Below, piece by piece: positions 43,001 to 52,800 of a DNA stretch of 64,000 nucleotides. Position 1 is the first letter of the stretch; each line of letters starts with the position of its first letter. The DNA lies in assembly GCF_037975245.1 (NCBI RefSeq), contig NC_092578.1:2117001-2181000 (forward strand), read 5' to 3'. Position numbers and translations under genes: made by a program. The notes beneath the pieces are model-generated. The model saw only the letters and a list, made by a program, of their open reading frames with translations, had not been told where the DNA came from and did not search any database. The DNA comes from Apostichopus japonicus. Lineage: Eukaryota; Echinodermata; Holothuroidea; Aspidochirotida; Stichopodidae.

Positions 43001-43993
43001 TGTTTGCAAGTTCTGGATTCGCATCTGGATTAGTGCCACCCTCTGTACATAAAACAAGATATCAGACAGAAATGAGAAAAACCTATAAAATTGGAAAATT
43101 TATAGGATATAGTTGCTAGCCACTAATGTTTCTTCATATTATCTTTTAATTCTTAGAAGAATTCTTAATACCCAGGCATATGATAGAGTGTCTGTTAAGA
43201 TGGTACTCAGTTCTCACTCATTTGAGCCTTACCCTCCCCTCCTTCCCTCTCCCACTAACCCCTTTATCAATTATCCAACGTACGTGAAACATGCTTTATT
43301 CCTTGAGCACCTAAAATAATCCTTACAAAGTTTTTCAAAATAGCACTGTTGGTCATAAGGTACAAAGCCAACATCAGCAATGTCATTTAGTCCAAGTGAG
43401 TTCAACATGACAGTTAACCATTGTACGCAATGTTCAACAGAAATGTAAGGTATAACCGGATTGGTATCAACAAAGAAGCCTCCCAGTTGGGGGAAAGCCT
43501 CCATTCAGGCTTGGACGAATAATGGTAACAAACACTTGACCCTTATCATAAGTTTTACCTTTCATAATCACCCTCATCTGAGACACAACCTTGGAAGTGA
43601 TCATACTTCTTTCGTGGTCTTTAGGTCCCTTGATGTATTTGACCTTTGACCACTTGTTATGACCAGCGAAGTCGCTAGTAGAAGAATGTAAAGCATATCT
43701 CGAAATGTACCACGGAGGATGAAGTCTTTGAAGTGGTTTGATTTTTGGTAACTTCTCCTCGAGTCCATCTTTTCTCTTTGGAATAATTTTCCCACAGCCA
43801 TGGAGTTGTTTCCAAGACATAGGGAACAAGCCATAACAATAGTGATGAACTGCTGAATGAGATTCAAGAGAACCTTGTGAAATCACTGCAGAGTGATTTA
43901 GTGAACACTGCTGCAAACGCTTTCTAAGGATAGCAGAGCGGTACATGATGGATAAATGGATACTGTGTGATTCACAATGGCCACAACCTTCAC
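39877..43993 (-). CDS. TACO1: TACO1 / YebC-family mitochondrial translation activator
   Basis: Homologue of TACO1, a mitochondrial YebC-family protein needed in mammals for efficient translation of cytochrome c oxidase subunit I. Five coding exons on the - strand: 43559-43993 (ATG chosen at 43944-43946), 42936-43042, 41541-41680, 40673-40853 and 39877-40086, giving 341 residues with matching phases. The N-terminus MYRSAILRKRLQQ is basic and acid-free, as expected for mitochondrial import. The hallmark AGHNKWSKVKYIKGPKDHER begins near residue 94, followed by GGTNPDANPELANMI, KGIPKNTIENFIK, the middle domain with EIQGPKGSALIVEYFTDNKK, and the C-terminal EPLTLDQAMELAIEVGGEDV and CDQADFRDVRDALR blocks, ending VYHNITDGR. 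Length and domain order match TACO1. An acceptor just upstream of the first exon implies a non-coding first exon nearer the divergent neighbour. Confidence 0.94.
40673..40853 (-). CDS. TACO1: TACO1 exon 4
   Basis: 181 nt, acceptor tttgaag, donor GTACGG. Encodes CTVGAPGSVMHTFKRKGVLE, TLDQAMELAIEVGGEDV and a Glu-rich loop. S....F...G......... ......E.AIE.GAEDV is a family signature. Confidence 0.95.
41275..41420 (-). repeat. Dispersed repeat with GATCCTGCTAGGATC hairpin, copy 3
   Basis: On the - strand: cacttgtcatttagcctttg, cagaagatcctgctaggatc, gaaacgtcaggccaac, then cttacttttacacattctcc and ctggtggataagcaggttgc-like flank. It lies in TACO1 intron 3 and has the same core as copies at 15935 and 17350. 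Confidence 0.8.
41541..41680 (-). CDS. TACO1: TACO1 exon 3
   Basis: 140 nt, acceptor ctaaacag, donor GTATGT. Encodes AKSKDKGGSQHVCEIQGPKG, SALIVEYFTDNKKRSRDQLL and LIVKKHG, matching Y.G.GP.G.....E..T.N..R....R....K.GG. Confidence 0.95.
42068..42135. repeat. Direct repeat, copy 1 (gagagggcgacattgca)
   Basis: About 65 bp (aatactgaa..gaaaatacaa, gagggcgacattgca, ttgttc, ttctgagtt) repeated at 42558-42626. The two copies flank a tRNA-derived SINE. Confidence 0.7.
42149..42445 (+). mobile_element. tRNA-Ser-derived SINE
   Basis: The head reads gctgtggtcgagtgg (A box TGGTCGAGTGG), an anticodon-arm-like catttgaaacaatg, and a B box in gaggttcaatcccaggcc. This follows tRNA-Ser over about 85 bases. 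It is followed by about 200 bases of unrelated body ending ttaataaacaag. It has no acceptor-stem pairing that would make it a tRNA gene. Confidence 0.78.
42558..42626. repeat. Direct repeat, copy 2 (gagggcgacattgca)
   Basis: Second copy of the 42068-42135 sequence: aatactgaagtacataaaca, gagggcgacattgcagta, ttgttttttctgagtt. Confidence 0.7.
42936..43042 (-). CDS. TACO1: TACO1 exon 2
   Basis: 107 nt, acceptor atgtacag, donor GTAAGT. Completes the split Glu codon and encodes GGTNPDANPELANMILFARS and KGIPKNTIENFIKNA, matching the conserved YebC block with G...NP..N..L...I......MPK..IE. Confidence 0.95.
43559..43993 (-). CDS. TACO1: TACO1 exon 1 (first coding)
   Basis: Acceptor ttcaattttcag at its upstream end and donor GTAAAA at its downstream end. 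CDS from ATG at 43946 encodes the targeting region and AGHNKWSKVKYIKGPKD. The frame is also open upstream of this ATG to the acceptor, so a short extension cannot be excluded. Confidence 0.92.
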
Positions 43994-46900
43994 CTGAAAA
44001 TTGAAGGGAAAAAAGCACCAAGTAATCTCCAATATGATTCTTCTCCTAAGGACTGAATTCAGAAATTAGAAGAATGCTTTTATGCTATGAAAGGAATTTT
44101 ATTGGCATCCATGTTCATATTTGTTTCTTTGTCTATGCTATTTGCCTCAATGTTGTAAATAGGGAATTGAGGTAACAGCAGTCCAGAGTATGTATATGTT
44201 GTGTTAGAACCAAATGCCGTCCACTCAAGAACTGTTTGTGGTATTGTTTAATAGTGACTACAAATGCAGCAAAAAAAGGGGGTTGTAGCAAGCATATGGT
44301 TCAAAGTCAACCAGCCTTGTGTCACTTTATCATTTTGTATGCAAGGGTGAGTTAGACCTTTGATGATTATCAATGATGCCATAGGAACTTTAGATTTGCA
44401 TCTGAACAATTTTCAAATGGCAATAGAATATTTCTTTCTCACTGATAACACATATTCATTACTGCAATCCTAGTAGCTTCTTAAAGGATTTAAGTACAAT
44501 GTTCTGGTATATCAGCCCTATGTATATGCTGCTATTGATAAACTGATGTATGAGAAAGATGCTGTATCACTGATGCAGATCACTCTTGGTGACTAAATTT
44601 ACTACATGTGAGTATTAGCCTATTGTTTGATAATAGTACATTATATTACTGCCATGTTAATTTGATTTGGAACTTACATTTGTGTGATGGATTCCTTTAA
44701 CATATAGCCTGGGTCTAGCCCCTAAATAATCAATATTTTGTACATAATGATAACTATTGTCAGGAGCCTTTGGAGAATATACATGTGCAAATTATGTAAA
44801 TCTTAGACTCATTCCTAATACTTAGTATGGGCTATGGCCTTATATTTATAATGCCTTCCAGTCACTTGATGCTTGCTGACCTAATACTAGTACTTGGTCA
44901 CCATACTAGACATGTTCAACATGATTTGATAAATTGATGCCTTTCTTGTAACTCAGACTGTAGGCCTATGTCTACAATTATATGCCTTACTGGGTCACTA
45001 ACGGTTTCCACTTGTACAACTGTTAGTGTTACTTAGACCCTAGGCTATAGGCATACACTCAACTGATAGTACTCGCGGATCTCACTCGATATAACATTAG
45101 AACTGAGAAGAGAAGGAGAAATAGGCCTCCCATAATCTGATAATTTTTAATATTTCTAAACACCCAGTATGCACATGATAACATACACCTTGAAGTTGCT
45201 TGGAACCGGTTTAGCAGAAAGTTCGGCGAACCCGAAAGTCGATCATTTCATCAGGATCAGGATGACAGTTCAATGAACAGGCTTATTAATGCATTTATGT
45301 CTGTTTCTAGCTAGGGTAACTTATCGTCTGCATGTTTTGTACTGTAAGTTGCGTAATCAACACTGAACACAAAGTACCCCCTATTATTCAAATAGTATCA
45401 TCCATATGTTAAGTTATTGGTCAAAAAACATATTTTGACGATCAATTACAATCAGCATCAGATGAAAAAACGCTTTTCTTATCATAATTTTTCTTGTTCC
45501 TTTCAAATATCATATAAGTAATGCATGCTTAAATTGAAGCTGTAGGTATTTTATTTGCAGTAATAATTAGAGGGAGAGAAATTTATTGCAGAGCCCTGTT
45601 GTTCCGATCCTGGAACTTTCGAAGGCTCGAGAACGAGAACTGTATAAGGCCGACAGAAAGGCTAGTCGTAGCTGATCTTATCCGGTTACACGAAATTTAT
45701 CAAAAAGAAGACAGCACAGCGGTGGAAGTTGCAGGAGGGTCTTTAGAGGTATCGACAAACTTTGCGATTCGAAATTTAATTGATCCCAAATTAGCCTAAG
45801 CCGTTACACGCATTTGTAGTACGTTAGGCTACATGCTACACTAACTCGTTGCAACGGCGGACATTATATGGCCAGTTATACAGTTGGGGCTGACTGTTAC
45901 TAGTTACCAACCAAGTCAGGCTATGAAGCATTTACATAGTTTTTATCTGTTGAAGTAAATGAGTGGTACATTTATGGGTACTAATTTAGAATCAGTACCA
46001 TTCGACTTTTTCTGTTAATCCATATCCCGCTTCCTATCTCTCTCCCACATTTATGTAATCACTCCCTATCTCCACCTCCCCGTTCTTCTATCTCCTAATC
46101 CTAACCGGATTATACAGTTGTTATTCTGCCGATTCGAAGTAAGCTTTCCCATTCATATGGTACGGATTCTAAAGTTAGGCCCATTTTTGTATGCTGAACA
46201 TAATTTACGCATAAATAACTGCCAGCAGAGGAAGTAACCTAGGCTGGGTAACTAAGCTTGACTAAGTTAGAGTCAACACTGTTTATCATTTACAATTAAC
46301 ATGATGTAGGGCTAGGCTTAACATTAACAACCGGCCTCATTGGACTCTGAGCAGTCAAAATTTAATAGGCCTATCTCATACAGTAGATGGATTCAGTCAA
46401 CGGATGACTATATGAACTCTGATACCGCAATAGTAAGAATAATTTATTTGACAAAACATCAGTCATATAAGAACAAAATACACAATTAAACTAGGCACAA
46501 CAGAGCAAAATGGTGTCCTTCCAAGTCACTGTGCAAAGGAACAAATGATAGAAGAACACAAAATTATCCACAAAAGAAGGGATATGTGCAGTAAGAGTGT
46601 TTTGATTGGCTAAAAGTGAGTAAATATAGGCACTATACAGCATTTTAATTTGCATATCATTTCACAGTAATGTGATGATTGGTCACAATGTCTGACCATC
46701 ATGAATATGAAATAGATGCCAATTTGTAAGCCTTGGATCTCCCAGACTGCTAAGAAGAACATGAACTTCAGGTGTGAGCTGTTGATACAGAATGTGTGTA
46801 CGAAGAATCGATGTATTTAATCAAATCAAACTGGAAGCATCTTAGACTTGTAGTTGATATCACAACAACTTAATAAACTTATGTTGTGTCCAATGTATGA

Positions 46901-47474
46901 ATAAAGAAATCTCCCACATTTGTTCTTTCTAAATCTTTCTTTTGTATAAATATTTTCATAATAATCAGGGACAGTCTAAGTTTGTATCTTTGGTAGATGC
47001 CAACCACATGAAATTCAGATACATAGTCTCTTTTTAAGTAGACTGCAAAGCATACAAACTTTTAATCTGAAAATTTTAATCAGAACTTGTAAGAAACAAA
47101 TGGATCTAAATGTTGTTAATGCTTCGCAGAACTATAATAACTTTAGGAATTCATTTCACAGCCAGTCAAACTTGCCAATGTAATTTCATAAGTGTACTAT
47201 AATCTCCAACTCACCCCCCCCCCCCTTCTCTCTCTCTTTTCTGCAAGAAATTCTATGGCTTGGAAGTCATAGTACTGTTTTCTTCTTGCTCTAAGGTATT
47301 CAAATACACTAGATGTAAGTGAGTAATTAGGCATGGCTGGCTAGATAACCATCTTTAATAGACTGAAAACATTACTGAGGCTAACTAATAATGACTTAAA
47401 CACTTCCTTCATTCAATTTATTTACCTTAAAATAAAAATATAATTATTCCTGAATAACATTTTTCTCTCTTCAG
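43994..47474. other. Divergent intergenic region, likely promoters of TACO1 and the dsRBD gene
   Basis: The first coding exons of the - strand TACO1 and the + strand dsRBD gene face away from each other here. Both appear to have a spliced 5' leader, because acceptors abut their first coding exons. The segment around 45.6-45.9 kb is richer in CpG than its surroundings. Elsewhere it is AT-rich with a poly-C run near 47215. Confidence 0.45.
45599..45748 (+). other. Candidate non-coding first exon of the dsRBD gene
   Basis: CpG-richer segment (tcgaaggctcgagaacgag, gtcgtagctgat) ending in a usable donor (ttagag/GTATCG). It is open-frame but has no ATG in frame, and its phase does not fit the first coding exon, so if used it would be untranslated. 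Evidence is weak. Confidence 0.28.
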
Positions 47475-47766
47475 TTTGGGTGCATATCATTGCTGGTATA
47501 ACAATTGCTAACATGAATAACTGCATGACCCCAGTAAGTGTCCTCCAAGAGCTTTGTGCAAAGAAAGGTGTTACACCTCAGTATGACACCATCGGCCAAG
47601 AAGGGGACAGTCACCAGCCGATCTTTACGATCAGGTGCATAGCTGGAGGAAGCATGGGAAGTGGTCAAGGGCACAGCAAAAAGGACGCTAAGCAGGCAGC
47701 TGCCAAAGACTTATTGGAACAATTAGGAGTTGATACATCAGCATTTGAGAGTCAGCAAAGTAACAG
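47475..47766 (+). CDS. PRKRA/TARBP2-like: dsRBD gene exon with start codon and dsRBD1
   Basis: Acceptor ctctcttcag, donor GTGAAT. The first in-frame ATG is at 47513 (MNNCMTPVSVLQ). The upstream 38 bases are open in the same frame, so an upstream start in an undetected exon is possible. Encodes dsRBD1 and leaves in phase 2. Confidence 0.93.
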
Positions 47767-50347
47767 GTGAATCAAAGTTATTTGAATGTTTTCCATTGAA
47801 TTTAATCTAAAAGTCTCTACAATGAGTTTCATTCATTACATTACTGTCCTATTATATGATGATGATGGTTCCAATAGCTTAGTTGATATACTGAGCTTGG
47901 TTAATGATGCTATCGTTGAAATTTCGAAACATGACTCAAATTTTGAAGTTATAAGATGACATTAAGATTTCTAATTTCAACTCACAGTCAATACCTTCTT
48001 TAGAATTCTATCAAACCTACCCCAACTCACATTGACTTCAGTCAGAATTATACCATAAACTTGCCACAAGTTACTTCAGTTTTAAAGACTTGAAAGTATT
48101 TAGTACATTAGCAAAAAATTTTAACATCCTACAGATCTTTTGAGCATTTGTTTTAAACCCATATAGATGAAATAAAAGTTATGTTTCTTATTACTTTATC
48201 TTAAGCCCATGAGTATTGATAAATTTTTGTTTTTTGTCTTTTAATAGTGATCATTATGCAAATCATATGAATCAGTCTGCCATATGGATGACATTTTTTG
48301 TTCTCCCCCTATATCTTTCTCAAATGCTCATTGCTGGTATTTGTGGTCATAGGTAAGCAACTCAAATTGTTCACTACAAGGTTTGTGACATATTTTCATG
48401 ATTTAAATATTCTCTTTCTTTTACAGCGTTGATGAAGTAACCAATCCTGTAGGACAATTACAAGAGCTTGTAACAAGGCTGGGCCTTAGAAGGCCACAAT
48501 ATGAGGCTGATGTTGAGACTGGTTCAGCTAATGACAGACGATTCATCATTTCTGTAACCGTTGGCGACTACACAAAACAAGGTTGGTTTATGGCAAAAAA
48601 TAATTGATAATTCTTATGAAAGTTACATTATGACGTCAGTACACCTTACAAACTTCAAAATTGAAATGAAACTGCTAGTACATAACTTAATGTCAATGGT
48701 AGTAGTTGGATCACTATCCGTTTGGAACGATTGTAGCATTTGATATTTCGATGTAAAGAACTACTACTTCTTCTAACCTACAGGTTGTGAAAAGAACAAG
48801 AGGTTGGCAAAACGTAAGGCTGCAGAAGAGATGTTGGAGTACATACAAAGTCTCTCAGAGTCTGACCCAGGACTTGGAAGAGTAGAAACAGTAACAGACA
48901 GTAAACCTAAGGTAAGTCAAATTAAAAACCTTTCATCGAGAGACAGGAAACATTGTAGATTGGTGAAAATGTTCATTATCAGAAGATCTTTATGAAATGA
49001 TAAATGATATATTGGTACAGTTCAGTATACTGCCATTAAAACTTTGAATGGTTTTTATTGGTGTCCAATGAAGATTAAAAAAAACCTGGAAGTAAGTCTT
49101 AATTTTTTCGGGTATCTTTTTGTTGCCATTAAGCCAAATGTTTTCTTATATTAATTTGAATATTGGAGGAAGAAACAGATAGTGATGCAAAGTAAACTCA
49201 TAGATATATGCAGTTCATTATTCAGTAACCAGGGTAACCAATGGAACTGTTTGCATCGAAATTGAGCCACAAGTAAGTGCAGATGTGATACCTCAGCCAT
49301 AACAAATACAGTTACATATTTTGTTGTTTTAAATAGAAATAATTGATTGAATTTTAGTGGGACAATATCTCCCTAGGAAATGTGCCAAATAGTTCCAAAA
49401 GTACCAAATAGCTCCAAACGTACCAAATAGTTCTAATTAGTCTGCTGGGGATAATCAAAATTTTGTGTAGCAAAATTAAAGCCTTATAATATTTTTGTCT
49501 GATAAAATATTCTTGCTTAATTTCAAACCAGAAAAAATCAAGACACTCTCAGAAGTCCTCTGCTCTCTCTAACTTACCGAAGGCCAACGGTCCCCACGTC
49601 ACCAGGTTACGGTCCTGTTATGATTATGCAAGTGAGTACTACAGTATTTAAATCCACACCATGAAGCTATATCTGAGGTGCTAAGTATCCTGTTCATTTG
49701 TCAGAATCGCTTAACTTCTAAAGGGATTTCTCAGTTTTGAATTAAAGGCCCTTGGAATATGAATGTTTTATTGCTTGATCATGGCATCACTGGTCTACTG
49801 CCACATGCAGAATCACCATAGGTGTTACAAGTCCAAATTGACATCTTTTCTGGTTTTGTTGAATGCAAAAGTAAAGTGCTCAGAAGTATTTTACTTTTTT
49901 GTTTAGATAAAACCAGAACTGATTTTCTAATGGCATTTGTTCACCTTGAAAATGTAAATGTTAAACAATGGCCAACTAGAAAGATGTCACCACCAGATGT
50001 TTGCCATATGCTGCAGGGACTTGTTGAGGAGTTGCTGTATGGTAGCTTTGATAACCCATCTCTCTATTTCTTCTTGTCGGTTTAATTCCTACGCATACCT
50101 GTTTACTTCAGGTGTTCATGAGATGCTGCAGGGAGTTGCAGAGGAGTTACAGTTTCAAGTGGTTTACACTCTCCTCGATGAGAAGAACACAGACGATATG
50201 TTCCAATGCCTTATCCATATGTCAACCTCTCCTGAGTCGGTTTGCTTTGCCGTTGGTGCTACAGAAGACGAAGCTAAGATGACAGCTGCAACAAATGCCA
50301 TCAAATACCTCAAAGTAATGGCAACTAAAATGCCACCAAAGTCTTGA
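47475..50347 (+). CDS. PRKRA/TARBP2-like: Three-dsRBD protein, PRKRA/TARBP2/Loquacious family
   Basis: Double-stranded RNA-binding partner of Dicer (and, in vertebrates, regulator of PKR). Exons 47475-47766, 48427-48581, 48784-48911, 49532-49631 and 50112-50347, all phase-consistent. With ATG at 47513 the protein has 290 residues, close to PRKRA. dsRBD1 (about 5-75): TPVSVLQELCAKKGVTPQYD ... GQGHSKKDAKQAAAKDLLEQ. dsRBD2 (about 90-155): NPVGQLQELVTRLGLRRPQY ... NKRLAKRKAAEEMLEYI. Both keep the KKxAK-type RNA-binding helix start. dsRBD3 (about 215-285): VHEMLQGVAEELQFQVVYTL ... STSPESVCFAVGATEDEAKM ... AIKYLKVMA. dsRBD3 lacks the Lys cluster, as in the protein-binding third domain of PRKRA/TARBP2, which contacts Dicer. 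An ATG at 47525 is an alternative start. Confidence 0.93.
47767..48426 (+). other. dsRBD gene intron
   Basis: About 660 bp, AT-rich, no feature seen. Confidence 0.7.
48427..48581 (+). CDS. PRKRA/TARBP2-like: dsRBD gene exon: first part of dsRBD2
   Basis: 155 nt, acceptor cttttacag, donor GTTGGT. Encodes SVDEVTNPVGQLQELVTRLG, RRPQYEADVETGSANDRRFI and ISVTVGDYTKQ; NPVG.LQEL is diagnostic of the second dsRBD in this family. Confidence 0.94.
48784..48911 (+). CDS. PRKRA/TARBP2-like: dsRBD gene exon: end of dsRBD2 and linker
   Basis: 128 nt, acceptor acctacag, donor GTAAGT. Encodes GCEKNKRLAKRKAAEEMLEY, the RNA-contacting helix, then an acidic/Ser linker SLSESDPGLGRVE. Confidence 0.94.
48912..49531 (+). 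other. dsRBD gene intron with 18-bp repeat
   Basis: Contains a three-copy short repeat (ccaaatagttccaaaagta) at 49384-49440. Nothing else seen. Confidence 0.7.
49532..49631 (+). CDS. PRKRA/TARBP2-like: dsRBD gene exon: linker
   Basis: 100 nt, acceptor caaaccag, donor GTGAGT. Encodes a basic Ser-rich linker (KKSRHSQKSSALSNLPKANG, HVTRLRSCYDYA). No domain; it is supported by phase and both splice sites. Confidence 0.82.
49940..50070 (+). pseudogene. Possible diverged copy of the start of the dsRBD3 exon
   Basis: catatgctgcagggacttgt followed by tgaggagttgctg resembles the start of the last exon (gagatgctgcagggagttgc, agaggagttacag), in the same frame: MLQGLVEELL versus MLQGVAEELQ. It lies in the intron just upstream. 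It could be a decayed partial duplication or, less likely, an alternative exon. Confidence 0.45.
50112..50347 (+). CDS. PRKRA/TARBP2-like: dsRBD gene last coding exon: dsRBD3
   Basis: Acceptor tttacttcag; completes a split Ser codon, then VHEMLQGVAEELQFQVVYTL, FQCLIHMSTSPESVCFAVGA and NAIKYLKVMATKMPPKS, TGA at 50345-50347. The CL.ELST.P.TVCHG-like block is the family's third-domain signature, here CLIHMSTSPESVCF. Confidence 0.95.
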
Positions 50348-50774
50348 TGATATCACAGATCTGTGAGAAATGTGAGCATACAAACTGCCTAGTAAGGATC
50401 TTTCTGATGAATGCATCAGGTAGTGGTAGGAAACCCACTCAAACATATCAGGGCCAATGCATTATTGCATATCTATGAAACATTCTGTTTCGCGTCAAAT
50501 TGATTTTTCATAAACCTGGAATATTATTTACTTAAATCAATTTTTTTTTTATGACTTTTTTATTGTACAAAAAGGATACAATTATTCCTCTCTATGGACC
50601 GATACCATACACTGTAGTAGACATATTGTGTCCAAGTAATCTCTGTAGAAAGACTACGTCTCTTCTTGTAGTATGGTGTCCTTTATACGATCTTTCCAGG
50701 TGCATTACTGTTTACAAACTAGGCCACTCGCAAGAGCATAGGTAATGACAGGTGTGTCGCATTGTCATATAGCA

Positions 50775-51070
50775 CCCTGGTATTCAAACCTGGAGGTCGC
50801 AGAGGGTCGCCAAAATATTTTGAAGGGTTGCCACAGCGTTTGGTAGAAATCACCACCAATATTTGTGGAAACCAAGTGGAAAAATCACCAAATTACACAA
50901 TTTTGCAATAAAGCAAGAATATTTGTATGAAAATTTCTCAAAGGGGGAATGGGATTTCTCCTCTGCATAGACCCCTTCCACATGCCACAACATCAGCCAC
51001 TGGAGGTTTGCCAAGATGATGGGGGGGGAGGGGGTTGGATTCAATAAGCAAAAAAGTTTGAATACCAGGG
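50775..51070. mobile_element. hAT-type MITE, 296 bp
   Basis: Ends are CCCTGGTATTCAAACCT and the complement of CCCTGGTATTCAAACTT, 16 of 17 identical. Flanking 8-mers ATATAGCA (50767-50774) and ATTAAGCA (51071-51078) agree at 6 of 8 positions, as an aged 8-bp target duplication would. TIRs of the CAGnGGT..TCAAACTTTTT style belong to hAT elements. Confidence 0.75.
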
Positions 51071-52509
51071 ATTAAGCACAATTCTAACGTATGAAGTTAA
51101 CTGAATAGTAATAATGTGCTTTATGAAAAGTTAAGATGGTTGAATGTATATATTACGTCCATCATTCTCCATTGTACAAGGGAACAACATTTATGTAATT
51201 GAAAAATTAAAGGTAATGTGCATCAGGTATAAACAAGGTCAGTCTTAGGTATTAAGGTATAGTGTATGGTGTGAATGAGCTGGAATATCTCTGAGATAAT
51301 TGGTGCATGCAATTAGTATTACTAGTTTAATACACAATTCAAAGGAAAATCTAGTTTTAATTCTTGTAAAATAGCCTACAATTGAGACAAATGCATGAAT
51401 GAAAACTTGGCCGCTCTTATACCTGTTTGCCACATGTATTTGGGCGATGTGATCTAACATTAAGGATAAACCGATTACTTCCCAGTATTAATTCACTACT
51501 CTCATTCTACTGCTTTTACTACACAATGCTGCCAAAGTTTGTACTTTTTACTTCATAATTTTAATCTTTAAGTTTAGACAAGAATGTAACTGGGCACTAT
51601 GATGGAAACATCTTTGTTATGGTCATCACCAGGAATGTGTGGGTTCAGCCAGACAGACAATTCAAAAATAAAATTAAAATTTGCATAGTATTCAAAAGTT
51701 GCTCAAGTTGGCTGAATGGAGTTCAATCAACTATCTATTTGTCAGCTGAGAAGGTAAAGTTAACCTTTTCTGTTAATCTGATACACACAGTGATGTTACC
51801 ATGGCTAGGCAGTATTTCCCTGCCCAATCATGTTGGCTACCCCTACATCCCCCCACCCCATTTGCTCTGGTAAAACATAACTAAACCCCAGTGTCCCCAA
51901 ACTTTTCTTGTGAAGTGTGTTTTATACATGTGGAATTTGGTACTTCCAAATTGTTTGACTCCCGCAAAGTGTTAGCTTGCCATCCTTTCATCAATCTATT
52001 CCTCCCAATCATGAAATTCTGGTGCCACAACTGCTTGCACTTAACCTTAAAAATATTCATAAGGTATTTTGCAAAAACTGGTTTATAGCATTTCATTTGT
52101 AATGTTTTTACCATGTCATGTGTAATTTGTAAAAGTTTTGAGTGAGCCATGTAAAATCATGTGATATTTGCAGGGGGCGTGCCTCCTTTCACAGAACAGA
52201 GATATTGTTACAAGGCGTTCATTTAACTCTGATAAGTCTTGTGTGTTTGTGCCAGCTTTTATATCTTACCGTGCAATATTCCAATCACAGAATTTGCCTT
52301 TTGACCTTAAGTAATTGTAAATATGACTACCTTTGTGTGTTGGTATTGAATGATTCTTGTGCAGTGAGATATGAATATGCATATGACTAATTTCTGACAT
52401 ATGATTTGGTATGTCAGAGCAGAATCAATGAATACACAATGTGAACAATTATCTTAATTGTTGAATCTTAATTTCATAGCTATTTTTAATAATATTTGGC
52501 GGGAACCTC

Positions 52510-52800
52510 CATTTTTAATAAGACTAGGTGTGGATCCAAGGGGGGGGGGGGGGGAGGAGATGTATACCCCTCCTCCCTTTTCAACCTCACATTAAAAATT
52601 AAAAGTAGTTAAGAAAACAACCTTGCATGTATGTGTAATTGTAAATCTTATGTATAGCCTAAATATGTCAGGATGTACCATTTCATAATTTGTCTGGGGG
52701 GGTACCCCTTATCCCACATTGGAGACACCTTAAAGCAAATTGTGGGGAGGGGGGAAGCTCTCCCCTAACTATCTTGTGCTTCCAACACCAGTGAAGCGAA
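52510..52800. mobile_element. Dispersed repeat with G/C-run ends, copy B
   Basis: Starts aggtgtggatccaagggggg and contains aaaagtagttaagaaaacaa, ccttgcatgtatg and agcctaaatatgtcagg, shared with 25195-25520. It ends around ctatcttgtgcttccaacac. No clear target duplication seen. Confidence 0.5.

Noticed and set aside
43271..43504. 77-codon - strand frame in TACO1 intron 1
   Set aside because: Looks mildly protein-like but sits after a good donor, is not needed for phase, and has no match in YebC proteins.
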